From the NCBI GenBank assembly GCA_028281325.1, contig JANQKC010000001.1, forward strand, positions 49,943 through 113,942: a stretch of DNA of 64,000 bases, written 5' to 3'. A program made the translations under genes and the position numbers. This stretch comes from Alphaproteobacteria bacterium. GTDB taxonomy: Bacteria > Pseudomonadota > Alphaproteobacteria > UBA8366. Below, piece after piece: positions 55,308 to 64,000 of the stretch (position 1 is its first letter; the number at the start of each line of letters is the position of its first letter). Under the pieces are notes generated by a model, which saw only the letters and a program-made list of their open reading frames with translations, was not told where the DNA came from and searched no databases.

Positions 55308-56462
55308 TCAGGGTCCAGGGGCGGCCGAGTGGTCGAAACTGGCCCGCTTGCCCACATCCGCCGTGTGGTCGGCAAGCCAGGTGTCGGTGCGCTCCCGGCC
55401 GATGTCGTGGGCGTGTTGCAACAACCCCCATTGCGGATTCAGCTTGCTGACCTGACCCAGCGGCGCGAGGGCGTCGCCGGCGTCGATGCGGTGCAGGCGC
55501 GCCGCGAGGAAGCGTTTCGCAAGCGGCGACGCGACCGTGCGCCGCGCCAACTTGGCCATCGATTGGATGGCTTCCAGTTCCCGGTTGAGCGGGGCGGAGA
55601 AGGTCAGTCGCGCCATCCGGTTGCGGATTTCCGTGGCGGTCACCGGCAAGGTCGGGTCCTGCGCCGGGTCGATCTGGATCAACAGGATGTCGTCGGCGTT
55701 GCCATGCTCGATCAGCGGGATGAGGGGCGGGTTGGCGCTGTACCCACCGTCCCAATAGTGCACGCCGTCGATTTCCACCGCATGGTGGATGGCCGGAAGC
55801 GCCGCCGACGCCAGTACGCTATCCGCGGTTACCTCCGCCGTGCGGAAGATTCGCGCCTGGCCGGTGCTGACCTCGGTGGCGGCGATGAACAGCTTTATTC
55901 GGCGGTTCCGCTGCAAGCGCTCGAAGTCGACCGATTGAGCCAACAGATCGCGCAGCGGGTTCAGGTCGAACGGGTTGAACTGATAGGGCGACATCAACCG
56001 GGTCGCCATATCGAGACCGAGTTGCTGTCCGCTGCCGTCCAGGTTCCACCCGTTGAAGAGACGGTCGACGAGGGTCGCGCGATAAGGCGTGAAGAGCGCC
56101 TGCGTGCTGACCCGGCGCCAGAATTGCGCCAAATCCTCCCGCGCGGTTTCCGGCCCGCCGCCGATCAGGCCGTTGGCGGCGATCACCGCGTTCAGCGCGC
56201 CGGCGCTGGCGCCGCTGAGCGCTTCGATCCGCAAGCCGCCGTCCTCCAGCAACCGGTCGAGGACGCCCCAGGTAAACGCGCCGTGCGCGCCGCCCCCTTG
56301 CAGGGCCAGACTGACCGGCTTTCCCGATTTCGCCCGCGTGCGGCGCTTTTTGGGCGGCGCCGGGTGGTGTTCCGCCGGTTCCGGAGTCGGGGCAGGGTCG
56401 CCGGTTGACAGGAAACGGCGCGCCCACCGCCACGAGCGATTCAACGGGTCGGAAATATGCAT
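55308..56462 (-). CDS. patatin-like phospholipase
   Basis: A 384-residue acyl hydrolase. The oxyanion loop GGGAHGAF (about 57-64), nucleophile Ser86 in GASAG and Asp238 in YWDGGYSANP form the patatin dyad. A Pro/Arg-rich N-terminal 50 residues lacks a clear signal peptide, so it is either cytosolic or secreted by another route. It probably hydrolyses phospholipids or polyhydroxyalkanoate-related esters; substrate not evident. ATG 56462 preferred over a TTG 5 codons upstream. Divergent from clpB and convergent with the Lon-like gene. Confidence 0.92.
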   Translation of the reverse strand: MHISDPLNRSWRWARRFLSTGDPAPTPEPAEHHPAPPKKRRTRAKSGKPVSLALQGGGAHGAFTWGVLDRLLEDGGLRIEALSGASAGALNAVIAANGLIGGGPETAREDLAQFWRRVSTQALFTPYRATLVDRLFNGWNLDGSGQQLGLDMATRLMSPYQFNPFDLNPLRDLLAQSVDFERLQRNRRIKLFIAATEVSTGQARIFRTAEVTADSVLASAALPAIHHAVEIDGVHYWDGGYSANPPLIPLIEHGNADDILLIQIDPAQDPTLPVTATEIRNRMARLTFSAPLNRELEAIQSMAKLARRTVASPLAKRFLAARLHRIDAGDALAPLGQVSKLNPQWGLLQHAHDIGRERTDTWLADHTADVGKRASFDHSAAPGP

Positions 56463-56572
56463 GAAGGTCGCGTCCAATCCATGTGATTTCGCGCTGCAGC
56501 AAAGAATCTAATGACTATGCTGCAATGCAACAAGATATGAATCGTTTAACTTCGATGACATAAAAAGCGGGT

Positions 56573-56600
56573 CTTGAGCGGTGACGTGGAATGCCCATAT
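56573..56600 (+). promoter_or_regulatory. RpoH (sigma-32) type promoter of clpB
   Basis: CTTGAG (56573-56578), 15 bases, CCCATAT (56594-56600) fits the heat-shock consensus (CTTGAA ... CCCCATnT). It is 94 bp before the clpB ATG, which is the expected regulon member. Confidence 0.65.
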
Positions 56601-56693
56601 ATCGTGAGTGGACGCCTTTTAGGGTCCATATGATGTTTTATGAACCTTTACCGCCTTGCCTTGAAGAGGGAGGCCACCAGAGGGGTCGAGTCT

Positions 56694-59288
56694 ATGGAAT
56701 TCGAGAAATACACCGAACGGTCGCGCGGCTTCGTTCAAGCCGCCCAAACGCTGGCGCTGCGGTCGAATCACCAGCAGTTCCAACCCGAGCATCTCCTAAA
56801 AGTACTGTTGGACGATAAGGAAGGTCTCGCCGCCGGGTTGATCGGCGCGGCGGGCGGCGACGCGGCAAAGGCGTTGAAAGACGTCGAAGCCGAACTTGCC
56901 AAGATTCCCAGCGTGGAAGGGTCCGGCGCGGGACAGATTTACCTCTCCCCCGCGATGGCGCGCCTGTTCGATCAGGCGCAGGAGTTGGCCGAACGCGCCG
57001 GCGACAGTTTCGTTACCGCCGAACGCCTTTTGCTGGCGCTTGCGCTGGCGCAAGGAGCGGCGACGGCGAAAATCCTCGGCGACGCCGGCGTGACCGCGCA
57101 GGCATTGAACACGGCGATCAACGACTTGCGCCAAGGCCGCACCGCGGACAGCGCCAGCGCAGAGGACCAGTACGAAGCGCTGAAGAAATACACCCGTGAC
57201 CTGACGCAGGCTGCGCTCGACGGCAAGATCGATCCGGTCGTCGGCCGGGACGAGGAAATCCGCCGCACGATGCAGGTGCTGTCGCGCCGCACCAAGAACA
57301 ATCCGGTGCTGATCGGCGAGCCGGGTGTCGGCAAGACGGCGATCGTCGAAGGTCTGGCCCAGCGTATCGCCCGCGGCGACGTGCCGGAAGGGCTGGCGGA
57401 CAAAAAGCTGCTGGTGCTCGACCTGGGCGCGCTGATCGCGGGCGCGAAGTTCCGCGGCGAGTTCGAGGAACGCCTGAAAGGCGTGCTGCAGGAGGTTTCC
57501 GCTCAGGAAGGTCAGGTCATCCTGTTCATCGACGAATTGCACACCCTGGTCGGCGCCGGTGCGGCCGAGGGCGCGATGGATGCGTCCAACATGCTGAAGC
57601 CGGCGCTCGCGCGCGGCGAATTGCACTGCGTCGGCGCGACCACGCTCGACGAGTACCGCAAGCATATCGAGAAGGACGCGGCGTTGGCCCGCCGGTTCCA
57701 GCCGGTCTTCGTGCCGGAGCCGACGCCCGAGGATACCATCTCGATCCTGCGCGGCCTGAAGGAGAAATACGAGCTGCACCATGGCGTGCGGATCACCGAC
57801 AGCGCCATCGTATCGGCGGCGACCCTGTCGAACCGTTACATCACCGACCGTTTCCTGCCGGACAAGGCGATCGACTTGGTGGACGAGGCGGCCAGCCGCC
57901 TGCGGATGGAGGTCGATTCCAAGCCGGAGGAGATCGACGAACTCGACCGCCGGATCATTCAGCTCAAGATCGAGCGCGAAGCGCTCAAGAAGGAGAATGA
58001 CGACGCCGCCAAGGACCGGTTGTCGAAACTCGACGCCGAGTTGCAGGAATTGGAAGACGAATCCGCCCGCCTGACCAGTCAATGGCAGTCGGAGAAGGTC
58101 AAGCTGCAGGACGAGCAGCAGGTCAAGGAAGCGTTGGAGAACGCCCGCCTCGAGCAGGAACGCGCCGAGCGCGAAGGCAATCTCGAACGCGCGGCCGAGC
58201 TGCGCTACGGCACGATCCCGGATCTCGAGAAACGGCTTTCGCAGAACGACGAGGCCGACGACGGCAGCAGCATGCTCGACGAGGAAGTGACCGACCAGCA
58301 TATCGCCGCGATCGTGTCCCGTTGGACCGGCATCCCCGTCGACAAGATGCTGCAGGGCGAGCGCGAGAAACTGCTCGCCATGGAAGAAGTCTTGGGCAAG
58401 CGCGTCATCGGGCAGAGCGAGGCGATCGTCTCGATTTCGAACGCGGTGCGCCGCGCCCGCGCCGGGCTGCAGGATCCGAACCGGCCGATCGGCTCCTTCC
58501 TGTTCCTGGGCCCGACCGGCGTCGGCAAGACCGAACTGACCAAGGCGCTCGCCGCCTTCCTGTTCGACGACGATCAGGCGATGGTGCGCATCGACATGTC
58601 AGAGTATATGGAGAAGCACGCGGTCAGCCGCCTGATCGGGGCGCCGCCAGGCTATGTCGGGTATGACGAGGGCGGCGCGTTGACCGAAGCGGTGCGGCGC
58701 CGGCCCTATCAGGTCGTGCTGTTCGACGAGGTCGAGAAGGCGCATCCGGACGTGTTCAACGTGTTGCTCCAGGTGTTGGACGACGGCCGCCTGACCGATG
58801 GTCAAGGGCGGACGGTCGACTTCCGGAACGTGCTGATCGTGATGACGTCCAACATGGGCGCTGAAATTCTCGCCAACCAGCCGGCGGGGCAGGACTCGTC
58901 CGAGGTGCGCGATCAGGTGATGGAGGTCGTGCGCGCCAACTTCCGGCCCGAGTTCATCAACCGGATCGACGAGACGCTGCTGTTCCACCGCCTGTCGCGG
59001 GACGACATGACCGGCATCGTCGATATCCAGTTGCAGCGGCTGGACGCCTTGTTGGCCGACCGCAAGATCGTCCTCGACATCGACGCGGCGGCGCGCAACT
59101 GGCTCGGCGACAAGGGCTACGACCCGGTCTACGGCGCGCGGCCGTTGAAGCGGGTCATCCAGCAGGAGTTGCAGAACCCGCTCGCGTCGCTCTTGCTGGC
59201 CGGCAAGATCGCCGACGGCGAAACGGTGACCGTCTCCGCAGGCGACGGCAGCCTCACCATCAACGGCGAGGTCGCCCAGGCGGCGTAA
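56694..59288 (+). CDS. clpB: ATP-dependent disaggregase ClpB
   Basis: Hsp104-type ring that pulls proteins out of aggregates with DnaK. The 864-residue protein has the N domain (about 1-145), first AAA+ domain with [13 protein letters not shown] (Walker A, about 206-213), the coiled-coil middle domain (about 400-525, rich in Lys/Glu/Gln) that distinguishes ClpB from ClpA, and second AAA+ domain with [13 protein letters not shown] (about 605-617) and [15 protein letters not shown]. No ClpP-binding loop is visible. The start at 56694 gives the standard [13 protein letters not shown]. RpoH promoter at 56573-56600. Confidence 0.99.
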   Translation: MEFEKYTERSRGFVQAAQTLALRSNHQQFQPEHLLKVLLDDKEGLAAGLIGAAGGDAAKALKDVEAELAKIPSVEGSGAGQIYLSPAMARLFDQAQELAERAGDSFVTAERLLLALALAQGAATAKILGDAGVTAQALNTAINDLRQGRTADSASAEDQYEALKKYTRDLTQAALDGKIDPVVGRDEEIRRTMQVLSRRTKNNPVLIGEPGVGKTAIVEGLAQRIARGDVPEGLADKKLLVLDLGALIAGAKFRGEFEERLKGVLQEVSAQEGQVILFIDELHTLVGAGAAEGAMDASNMLKPALARGELHCVGATTLDEYRKHIEKDAALARRFQPVFVPEPTPEDTISILRGLKEKYELHHGVRITDSAIVSAATLSNRYITDRFLPDKAIDLVDEAASRLRMEVDSKPEEIDELDRRIIQLKIEREALKKENDDAAKDRLSKLDAELQELEDESARLTSQWQSEKVKLQDEQQVKEALENARLEQERAEREGNLERAAELRYGTIPDLEKRLSQNDEADDGSSMLDEEVTDQHIAAIVSRWTGIPVDKMLQGEREKLLAMEEVLGKRVIGQSEAIVSISNAVRRARAGLQDPNRPIGSFLFLGPTGVGKTELTKALAAFLFDDDQAMVRIDMSEYMEKHAVSRLIGAPPGYVGYDEGGALTEAVRRRPYQVVLFDEVEKAHPDVFNVLLQVLDDGRLTDGQGRTVDFRNVLIVMTSNMGAEILANQPAGQDSSEVRDQVMEVVRANFRPEFINRIDETLLFHRLSRDDMTGIVDIQLQRLDALLADRKIVLDIDAAARNWLGDKGYDPVYGARPLKRVIQQELQNPLASLLLAGKIADGETVTVSAGDGSLTINGEVAQAA

Positions 59289-59290
59289 CT

Positions 59291-59962
59291 TTAGAGATCG
59301 GGCGCCGTGAGGGTGGCGCAATCCGGCGCAATGTCGATCGGCGCCCCGGTCTTTTCCCGCAGTTCATCGGCGCTCACGCCCTCGAGGCGTTCCCGCGCGA
59401 CGAAGCCGTCGGGCGTCACCTCGACCACGGCGATGTCCGTGTAGATCTTGGTCACCGCGGCGGGGGCGGTCAGCGGATAGCTGCACCGTTCCACGAGCCG
59501 GGGCTCGCCTTGCTTGGTCGTGTGGGCCATGATCACGCGCACCTCGCGCGCGCCGGTCGCCAAGTCCATCGCCCCGCCGACCAACGGTCCCTTGTTCGGC
59601 AGCCTGGCGTCCCAGTTGGCGAAGTCGCCGTTGGGCGCCACCTGGAACGCGCCCAGCATCGTGACGTCGAGATGGCCGCCGATGATCATCGCGAAGGCCC
59701 CGGCCGAATCGGTCAGCGATGCGCCGGCCTGCAATGTGATGCGCTGTCCGCCCGCGTCGACGAAATCGGGGTCGAGCGTGTTCTCCGTCGCCACCGGGCC
59801 GATGCCCACGATGCCGTTTTCCGACTGCAGCATCACTTCGCGATCCGCCGGGATGTAATTGGCGACGAGCACCGGGACGCCGATACCGAGATTCACATAG
59901 GCGCCGTCGTGAATGTCCTGCGCGGCGCGCCACGCCATCTGGTCTCGCGACAGCGCCGGCAT
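59291..59962 (-). CDS. scoB: 3-oxoacid CoA-transferase subunit B
   Basis: A 223-residue class I CoA-transferase beta subunit. The active-site glutamate is in LQSENGIVGIG (about 46-56), and VNLGIGVPVLVANY and GGAMDLATGAREVRV are family blocks. With the alpha subunit it transfers CoA from succinyl-CoA to acetoacetate or another 3-oxoacid. Its ATG overlaps the stop of the alpha gene (TGATG). Convergent with clpB, only 2 bp between stops. Confidence 0.94.
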   Translation of the reverse strand: MPALSRDQMAWRAAQDIHDGAYVNLGIGVPVLVANYIPADREVMLQSENGIVGIGPVATENTLDPDFVDAGGQRITLQAGASLTDSAGAFAMIIGGHLDVTMLGAFQVAPNGDFANWDARLPNKGPLVGGAMDLATGAREVRVIMAHTTKQGEPRLVERCSYPLTAPAAVTKIYTDIAVVEVTPDGFVARERLEGVSADELREKTGAPIDIAPDCATLTAPDL

Positions 59963-60639
59963 CAGCCTTCCTCCGGCACGGTGACCATCCGGTCGACATA
60001 GATGCCCGGCGTCCGCACGTGATGCGGGTCGATCTCGCCGTCGGCGACCACCTGTCGGACCTCGGCGATCGTGACCTTTGCGGCGGTCGCCATGACCGGT
60101 CCGAAATTCGCCTGCGTGCCGCGATAGGTCAGGTTGCCCCAGCGATCCCCCCGGTCGGCGCGCAACAGCGCGAAGTCGGCCGTCAGCGCGGTTTCAAGCA
60201 CGCAATCGCGGCCGTTGAAGCGGCGTTTCTCCTTGTCGGCGGCCAGATCGGTGCTGGCCCCGGTGGCGGTATAGAAGGCGGGAATGCCGGCCCCGCCGGC
60301 GCGGATGCGTTCGGCGAGCGTGCCTTGCGGCACCAACTCCAATTCGATCTTGCCGCTGTGATAGAGCTTCTCGAAGGGCGTCGAGTCCTTGCCGCGGCCC
60401 CGCGCGCTGCTGCAGATCAGACGCGTCACCCGGCCGGTCTCCATCAAATCGGCCTGGGACGAGCCGTGGTGGCCCGCGCCGTTCGAGATGATCGTCAGGT
60501 CTTTGATGCCGGATTCGGTGATCGCCCGGATCAGGGCGTTCGCGACGCCGATATGCTGAAACCCGCTGAGCATGATGCGCGCGCCGTCGCCGATGTCGGC
60601 GACGGCTTCGGCGATGCTGGCGACGCGTTTGTCGATCAC
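59962..60639 (-). CDS. scoA: 3-oxoacid CoA-transferase subunit A
   Basis: A 225-residue alpha subunit: VASIAEAVADIGDGARIMLSGF at the start (seen as ADIGDGARIMLSGF) with the GFQHIGVANALI glycine loop, TIISNGAG, FYTATGA and ANFGPVMATAAKVTIAEV. The start is taken as GTG 60639 after AGGA because the protein family begins near IDKRVAS; the open frame continues 36 codons upstream, across the divergent promoter of the M14 gene. Translationally coupled to scoB. Confidence 0.9.
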   Translation of the reverse strand: MIDKRVASIAEAVADIGDGARIMLSGFQHIGVANALIRAITESGIKDLTIISNGAGHHGSSQADLMETGRVTRLICSSARGRGKDSTPFEKLYHSGKIELELVPQGTLAERIRAGGAGIPAFYTATGASTDLAADKEKRRFNGRDCVLETALTADFALLRADRGDRWGNLTYRGTQANFGPVMATAAKVTIAEVRQVVADGEIDPHHVRTPGIYVDRMVTVPEEG

Positions 60640-60761
60640 GGGATCGGTCGTCCTGGTTCGGGGGTTTCGTCCGGATTTGAGCAGCCAATTGCGCAGTATC
60701 TGTGTAGCATGGCTCGCCCTGACCGCGCCAATCCACACCCCGGCCACATTTGGAAACTGGA

Positions 60762-61886
60762 ATGAAGATCAATAGCAATTTCGACTCCGGCAACATCGAG
60801 GTGGCCGACGCCGCCGACCCGACGGACATCCAGCTGCGCATCCGCAAGGACAACGAGTCCGATTTTTTCCAGTGGTTCCATTTCCGGGCGACCGGCCCGG
60901 CCGACACCGAACGCGCCTTCACAATCCTGAATGCGGGCGAGGCGGCGTATCCCAAGGGCTGGGAAGGGTACCACGCCTGCGCATCCTACGACCGTCAGGA
61001 TTGGTTCCGGGTTGCGACGACTTATGATGGTGCCAAGCTGCGCTTCAGCCATGTGCCGGCGCAGGAGTCGGTCTACTACGCGTATTTCGCACCTTATTCC
61101 CGCGAAAGGCACCGCGACCTGATCGCGCGTTGCCAGATGTCGCCGCGGGCGCGGCTCGACATCCTCGGCGAGACATTGGACGGCGACGATCTCGACCTGT
61201 TGGTGATCGGTGACGCGGTGGCGCAGGACCGCAAGAAGTGCTGGCTGATCGCACGCCAGCATCCGGGCGAGAGCATGGCCGAATGGTGGATGGAGGGATT
61301 CCTCGAGCGCGTGCTCGACCCCGACGATGCGGTGGCGCGCGCGGTGCTCGACCGCGCGGTGCTCTACGTGGTGCCGAACATGAACCCGGACGGCAGCCGG
61401 CGCGGACATCTGCGCACCAATGCTGCCGGCGCGAACCTCAACCGCGAGTGGGCCGACCCGTCGATGGAGAAAAGCCCGGAGGTATTTCTCGTCCGGCAGC
61501 GTATGGTCGAGACGGGCTTGGATTTCTCCCTCGACGTTCACGGCGACGAGGCGTTGCCCTATAACTTCATCGCGGGCTCTGATCACGTGCCGTCGGCGGA
61601 CGATCGGATGAAGGCGCTCTTACCCGCCTTCACACAGGCATACAAGCAGGCCAATCCGGATTTTCAGACCACGCACGGCTATCCAAAATCCACCAAAGCG
61701 AATCTGGCGATCTGTTCGTCCAACTTGGCGGAACAGTTCAAGGCGCTCGCGATGACGCTGGAAATGCCGTTCAAGGATAACGCCGATGCGCCCGACGAGC
61801 GGAACGGCTGGTCGCCCGAACGTTGTCGTCGGCTTGGCCGCGATGCCTTGACCGCGCTGCACGCCGTAATCGACGATCTACGCTGA
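60762..61886 (+). CDS. M14-type zinc carboxypeptidase (cytosolic carboxypeptidase-like)
   Basis: A 374-residue metallocarboxypeptidase. The N-terminal 120 residues form a beta domain (FRATGPADTERAFTILNAG, YYAYFAPYSRERH) typical of the cytosolic carboxypeptidase (CCP) subgroup. Zinc ligands are in RQHPGESMAEWW (His and Glu) and in SLDVHGDEALP (His); NPDGSRRGHLRTNAAGANLNREW gives the substrate-binding Asn-Arg. Catalytic Glu follows in LEMPFKDN. No signal peptide. Bacterial members of this group are little studied; substrate unknown. Divergent from scoA. Confidence 0.88.
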   Translation: MKINSNFDSGNIEVADAADPTDIQLRIRKDNESDFFQWFHFRATGPADTERAFTILNAGEAAYPKGWEGYHACASYDRQDWFRVATTYDGAKLRFSHVPAQESVYYAYFAPYSRERHRDLIARCQMSPRARLDILGETLDGDDLDLLVIGDAVAQDRKKCWLIARQHPGESMAEWWMEGFLERVLDPDDAVARAVLDRAVLYVVPNMNPDGSRRGHLRTNAAGANLNREWADPSMEKSPEVFLVRQRMVETGLDFSLDVHGDEALPYNFIAGSDHVPSADDRMKALLPAFTQAYKQANPDFQTTHGYPKSTKANLAICSSNLAEQFKALAMTLEMPFKDNADAPDERNGWSPERCRRLGRDALTALHAVIDDLR

Positions 61887-61897
61887 TACCAGGGGCG

Positions 61898-63280
61898 CTA
61901 TCGGTCCAGCATGCTGGCTTGGCGTTTCTGCTGGGTGCGGAAACTCAGAAGTTGTTGTTTCGTGTCGGCGACGCTGGCCTTGAACTGCTCCAACTCGTTG
62001 CCTTTCAGCTTGTAGCCGGCGGCAAGGCGCAGTTTCTGGGGATTAATGTGCCGGCCGTTGTGTATCACTTCGTAATGGAGATGCGGGCCGGTCACACGGC
62101 CGCTGGCGCCGATACTGCCGATCACCTGGCGCTGCTTGACCCGCGCCCCTGGTTTGATGCCGCGCTCGATATGGCGGAGATGCGCGTAGGCGGTCTGGTA
62201 GCCGCCGGTGTGACGGATACGGATGTAACGGCCGTAGGCACCGACCCATCCCGTCTTCTCGACCACGCCGTCGCCCGCCGCATAAACCGGCGTTCCGGGC
62301 GGTGCGGCGAAGTCGATGCCGCGGTGCATGCGCGTGTATCCCAGGATCGGGTGCATGCGCTTTCCGAAACCCGAACTGATCCGGGCTGCGTCGGTCGGCG
62401 TCCGCAGCAGGCTCTTTTGGGCGCTCTGGCCGTTCTCGTCGAAATAGTCGGTGAAGCCGCTCTTCGTTTTGAATCGGTAGAGCGTCGTCGTCGATCCGCT
62501 GAGAGTCATCGACGCGACGATGATGTTGCCTTCGCGAACCGGTTCGCCCGCCTCGTCCGTTAATTGTTCGAACATCACTTCGAAACTATCGCCGGGGTGG
62601 ACATCGCGCTGAAAGTCGACGTCGAAGCTATAAAGGTTGACCAGATTGGCCAGAACGGCGGAGGGGATTTTCGCGTCCTTACCGGCGACATACAGGCTTG
62701 ACCGGATCACGCCGCGGCCGTAGCTCACCCGCGGCACCAGCGTCCTGTCGTAGCGTTTTGCCGCATACGATTCCGGACCGTCGCGCAGAACCGAAATCTC
62801 CGCGTCGCTGTCGGCGATGAAATCGATCGACAGCAGCCTTGCAGGGCCCTTCCTGTCCAGCGGCGGCTGTAGTTGCAGGAAGATTTCGGTGCCCGGCTGC
62901 AGCCGTCGCAGGTCGTAGACTTTCTTGAGCGCTCGGATCGCGCTGGCCGTGTCCGGTGACGGCACGCCACCGCGGCTCAGCACCTTGGCGAAGGTATCCC
63001 CGCGGCGGACCGTCAATTCCTTGTCGATCGGCGGGAGCGGGGCTATCCCGTCGGGCGGCATCTGTATGTCACCCGACTCGTTTGCTGCGGTTCCCGGTTT
63101 TACAGTGGGAAACCAGCTTTTGGTGGGGTAGGGCGGCGCTTCTTGTTTGGCGGATTGCTCGACCGCGTCAGCCGGGGCGCCATTCCAGTTCCAGCCGGTT
63201 TGTTCCTGCGGCGCCGTTTCGCCCGGAAGCGGCGTAACGGCCAGTGAAGCTACGGTAATCGTGGCTAGAACCGATCGCAT
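61898..63280 (-). CDS. M23 (LytM-type) cell wall endopeptidase, MepM-like
   Basis: A 460-residue exported peptidase. Residues 1-23 are a signal peptide. A LysM/OapA-like region (about 85-165, LTVRRGDTFAKVLSRGGV) precedes the M23 domain (about 295-410) with zinc ligands in GYTRMHRGIDFAAPPGTPVY (His and Asp) and the His-Leu-His of GPHLHYEVIHNG, both catalytic pairs present. It should cut peptide cross-links in peptidoglycan during growth, like MepM. The C-terminal 50 residues are a charged helix. Divergent from the rRNA operon. Confidence 0.93.
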   Translation of the reverse strand: MRSVLATITVASLAVTPLPGETAPQEQTGWNWNGAPADAVEQSAKQEAPPYPTKSWFPTVKPGTAANESGDIQMPPDGIAPLPPIDKELTVRRGDTFAKVLSRGGVPSPDTASAIRALKKVYDLRRLQPGTEIFLQLQPPLDRKGPARLLSIDFIADSDAEISVLRDGPESYAAKRYDRTLVPRVSYGRGVIRSSLYVAGKDAKIPSAVLANLVNLYSFDVDFQRDVHPGDSFEVMFEQLTDEAGEPVREGNIIVASMTLSGSTTTLYRFKTKSGFTDYFDENGQSAQKSLLRTPTDAARISSGFGKRMHPILGYTRMHRGIDFAAPPGTPVYAAGDGVVEKTGWVGAYGRYIRIRHTGGYQTAYAHLRHIERGIKPGARVKQRQVIGSIGASGRVTGPHLHYEVIHNGRHINPQKLRLAAGYKLKGNELEQFKASVADTKQQLLSFRTQQKRQASMLDR

Positions 63281-63923
63281 GGATTGCCAGGGCGTCCGAC
63301 CGTTAAGGTTAATTCGAAGGAATTACTTATCGGATGTCGACGGTGAAGTAAACGATTGTTCCAACGCGTGTTTTCTTAACGGCACCTGGGTGAAATTATG
63401 CTTATTCTTACACGGTAAAGGCGCAAACGCCGATCCCCTCGGCGGACAGCTTCGTCCGATGCTGTTGCGCTGCACCAATCTTTTCCGAAAAGGATCGCTT
63501 TTATTCTGTTGGACCCCTGCCTTGTTTTCGGCGCGGTTTGTATCGGTATGAAGTGGAACGGTTTTTTTTATCGATCGGTTTTTAAGAAAAATGCCATAAA
63601 GCATTTGACACCATGCGTCGCGGATCGTATAAGCCGCGTCCTTGGCGTTGGCCATGCGTGGCGACGCCATTTTCTACGCGCCGGTTCGGCGCGTTCTGTT
63701 GTTTGACAAGTGAATTGATTGGAAGGGATGCGCGGGCGGCGGTTTGTGCTGTTTTTTTTGCACGGATCGTTTTTGTTTTGCAGTCTGTGTATCTCTTTTA
63801 AGCGAGCCTTTATGTGTCCTGGCTGGACTGCTTGGTCTGGTTGGGACGTTTGAAGCGAGCCAAAGAGTAATACTTTGAGTGTAAGGATCCGTGTTTATTG
63901 GGCGTTTTGTTTGACGCCTGATT
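63281..63923. other. 643-bp region between the M23 gene and the rRNA operon
   Basis: Contains the M23 promoter region on the left (AATTC-GAAG-GAATT palindrome near 63314), an A+T-rich stretch 63540-63604 resembling an UP element, the rRNA promoter 63605-63633, and about 290 bases of rRNA leader. A minus-strand open frame across 63323-63670 overlaps the promoter and has no coding character. No tRNA is visible. Confidence 0.6.
63605..63633 (+). promoter_or_regulatory. rRNA operon promoter
   Basis: TTGACA (63605-63610), 17 bases, TATAAG (63628-63633): perfect -35, near-perfect -10, ideal spacing. The sequence just after the -10 is G+C-rich (CCGCGTCC), as in stringently controlled rRNA promoters, and the upstream 60 bases are A+T-rich. 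Confidence 0.8.
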
Positions 63924-64000
63924 TAACATGAGAGTTTGATCCTGGCTCAGAACGAACGCTGGCGGCAGGCTTAACACATGCAAGTCGAAGGAGAAGCAGG
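63924..64000 (+). rRNA. rrs: 16S ribosomal RNA, 5' end only
   Basis: AGAGTTTGATCCTGGCTCAG at about 63931-63950 is the universal 16S start, followed by AACGAACGCTGGCGGCAGGC and TTAACACATGCAAGTCGAA, an alphaproteobacterial form. The mature 5' end is estimated from E. coli alignment near 63924; the window ends after 77 bases, inside the first variable region. Confidence 0.97.

Noticed and set aside
52807..55755. 982-codon minus-strand frame opposite the Lon-like protease
   Set aside because: Low-information antisense frame rich in Arg, Asp and His; it also crosses into the patatin gene in the wrong frame.
63323..63670. 115-codon minus-strand frame before the rRNA operon
   Set aside because: Covers the consensus rRNA promoter and its A+T-rich upstream element and has no family character.
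63703..63708. Second rRNA promoter with a TTGACA-like hexamer
   Set aside because: No acceptable -10 hexamer at 16-18 bases.

Overview
The window looks like a stretch of core chromosome from a high-G+C alphaproteobacterium, most likely Rhodospirillales or a close relative. Evidence: the right edge holds the 5' end of a 16S rRNA gene with an alphaproteobacterial start; several families characteristic of the class are present (DUF2889, DUF1178, DUF4167, DUF2937, DUF952 beside pyrD, an NDUFAF5-like methyltransferase beside comF, EI-Ntr beside lysC, cobS/cobT beside a J-domain gene and bolA); and the order rodZ-hisS-prfA-prmC-DUF4167-clpB is familiar from that class. This placement is an inference from gene content, not from a search. 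I see no insertion sequence, prophage, CRISPR array, tRNA gene or integrative element.

Layout. 1-1.7 kb: a truncated M81 (MlrC-like) peptidase and an amidase, minus strand. 1.8-5.6 kb: DUF952-pyrD, a TipF-like degenerate EAL membrane protein, and a HAD-IIA phosphatase. 5.5-9.8 kb (minus): a class V aminotransferase-fold protein whose PLP lysine is replaced by Asn, tgt, rpmB, and an Lrp/AsnC regulator with a VOC protein behind an AT-rich segment. 9.8-13.1 kb: a 1068-residue membrane-anchored coiled-coil protein made almost entirely of 31 copies of an exact 25-residue repeat. 13.2-22.0 kb: upp, DUF2937, cobT/cobS, J-domain protein, bolA, DUF2889, CorC-type transporter, aroB-aroK. 22.1-26.5 kb (plus): a 46-residue membrane protein, a secreted helical protein, xerD (apparent ATT start), accA and a lipoprotein. 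26.5-29.6 kb: a hydrolase gene fragment and secA.

30-37.5 kb: parvulin-type PPIase, argJ, mutT, a membrane protein, NDUFAF5-like methyltransferase, comF, grxC, nitrilase-family amidase, a small methyltransferase and DUF1178. 37.6-42.1 kb: phosphonate monoester hydrolase-type sulfatase, a branched-chain aminotransferase, a D-2-hydroxyacid dehydrogenase and ubiG. 42.2-52.7 kb (plus): lysC, ptsP (EI-Ntr), rodZ, hisS, a glutamyl-tRNA reductase homologue, prfA, prmC and DUF4167. 52.9-63.3 kb: ATP-independent-looking Lon-like protease, patatin, clpB with an RpoH-type promoter, scoA/scoB CoA transferase, M14 carboxypeptidase and an M23 endopeptidase. A strong consensus promoter then leads into the rRNA operon.

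Most genes are housekeeping. The points that deserve attention are the 25-residue-repeat coiled-coil protein (with a TipF-like protein 5 kb away, recalling the Caulobacter polarity pair TipN/TipF), the lysine-less PLP-fold protein whose ribosome binding site lies in a hairpin, the C5-type HemA homologue with altered catalytic and NADPH motifs in an organism class that normally uses ALA synthase, the ATT start of xerD, and a large inverted repeat in the rodZ leader.
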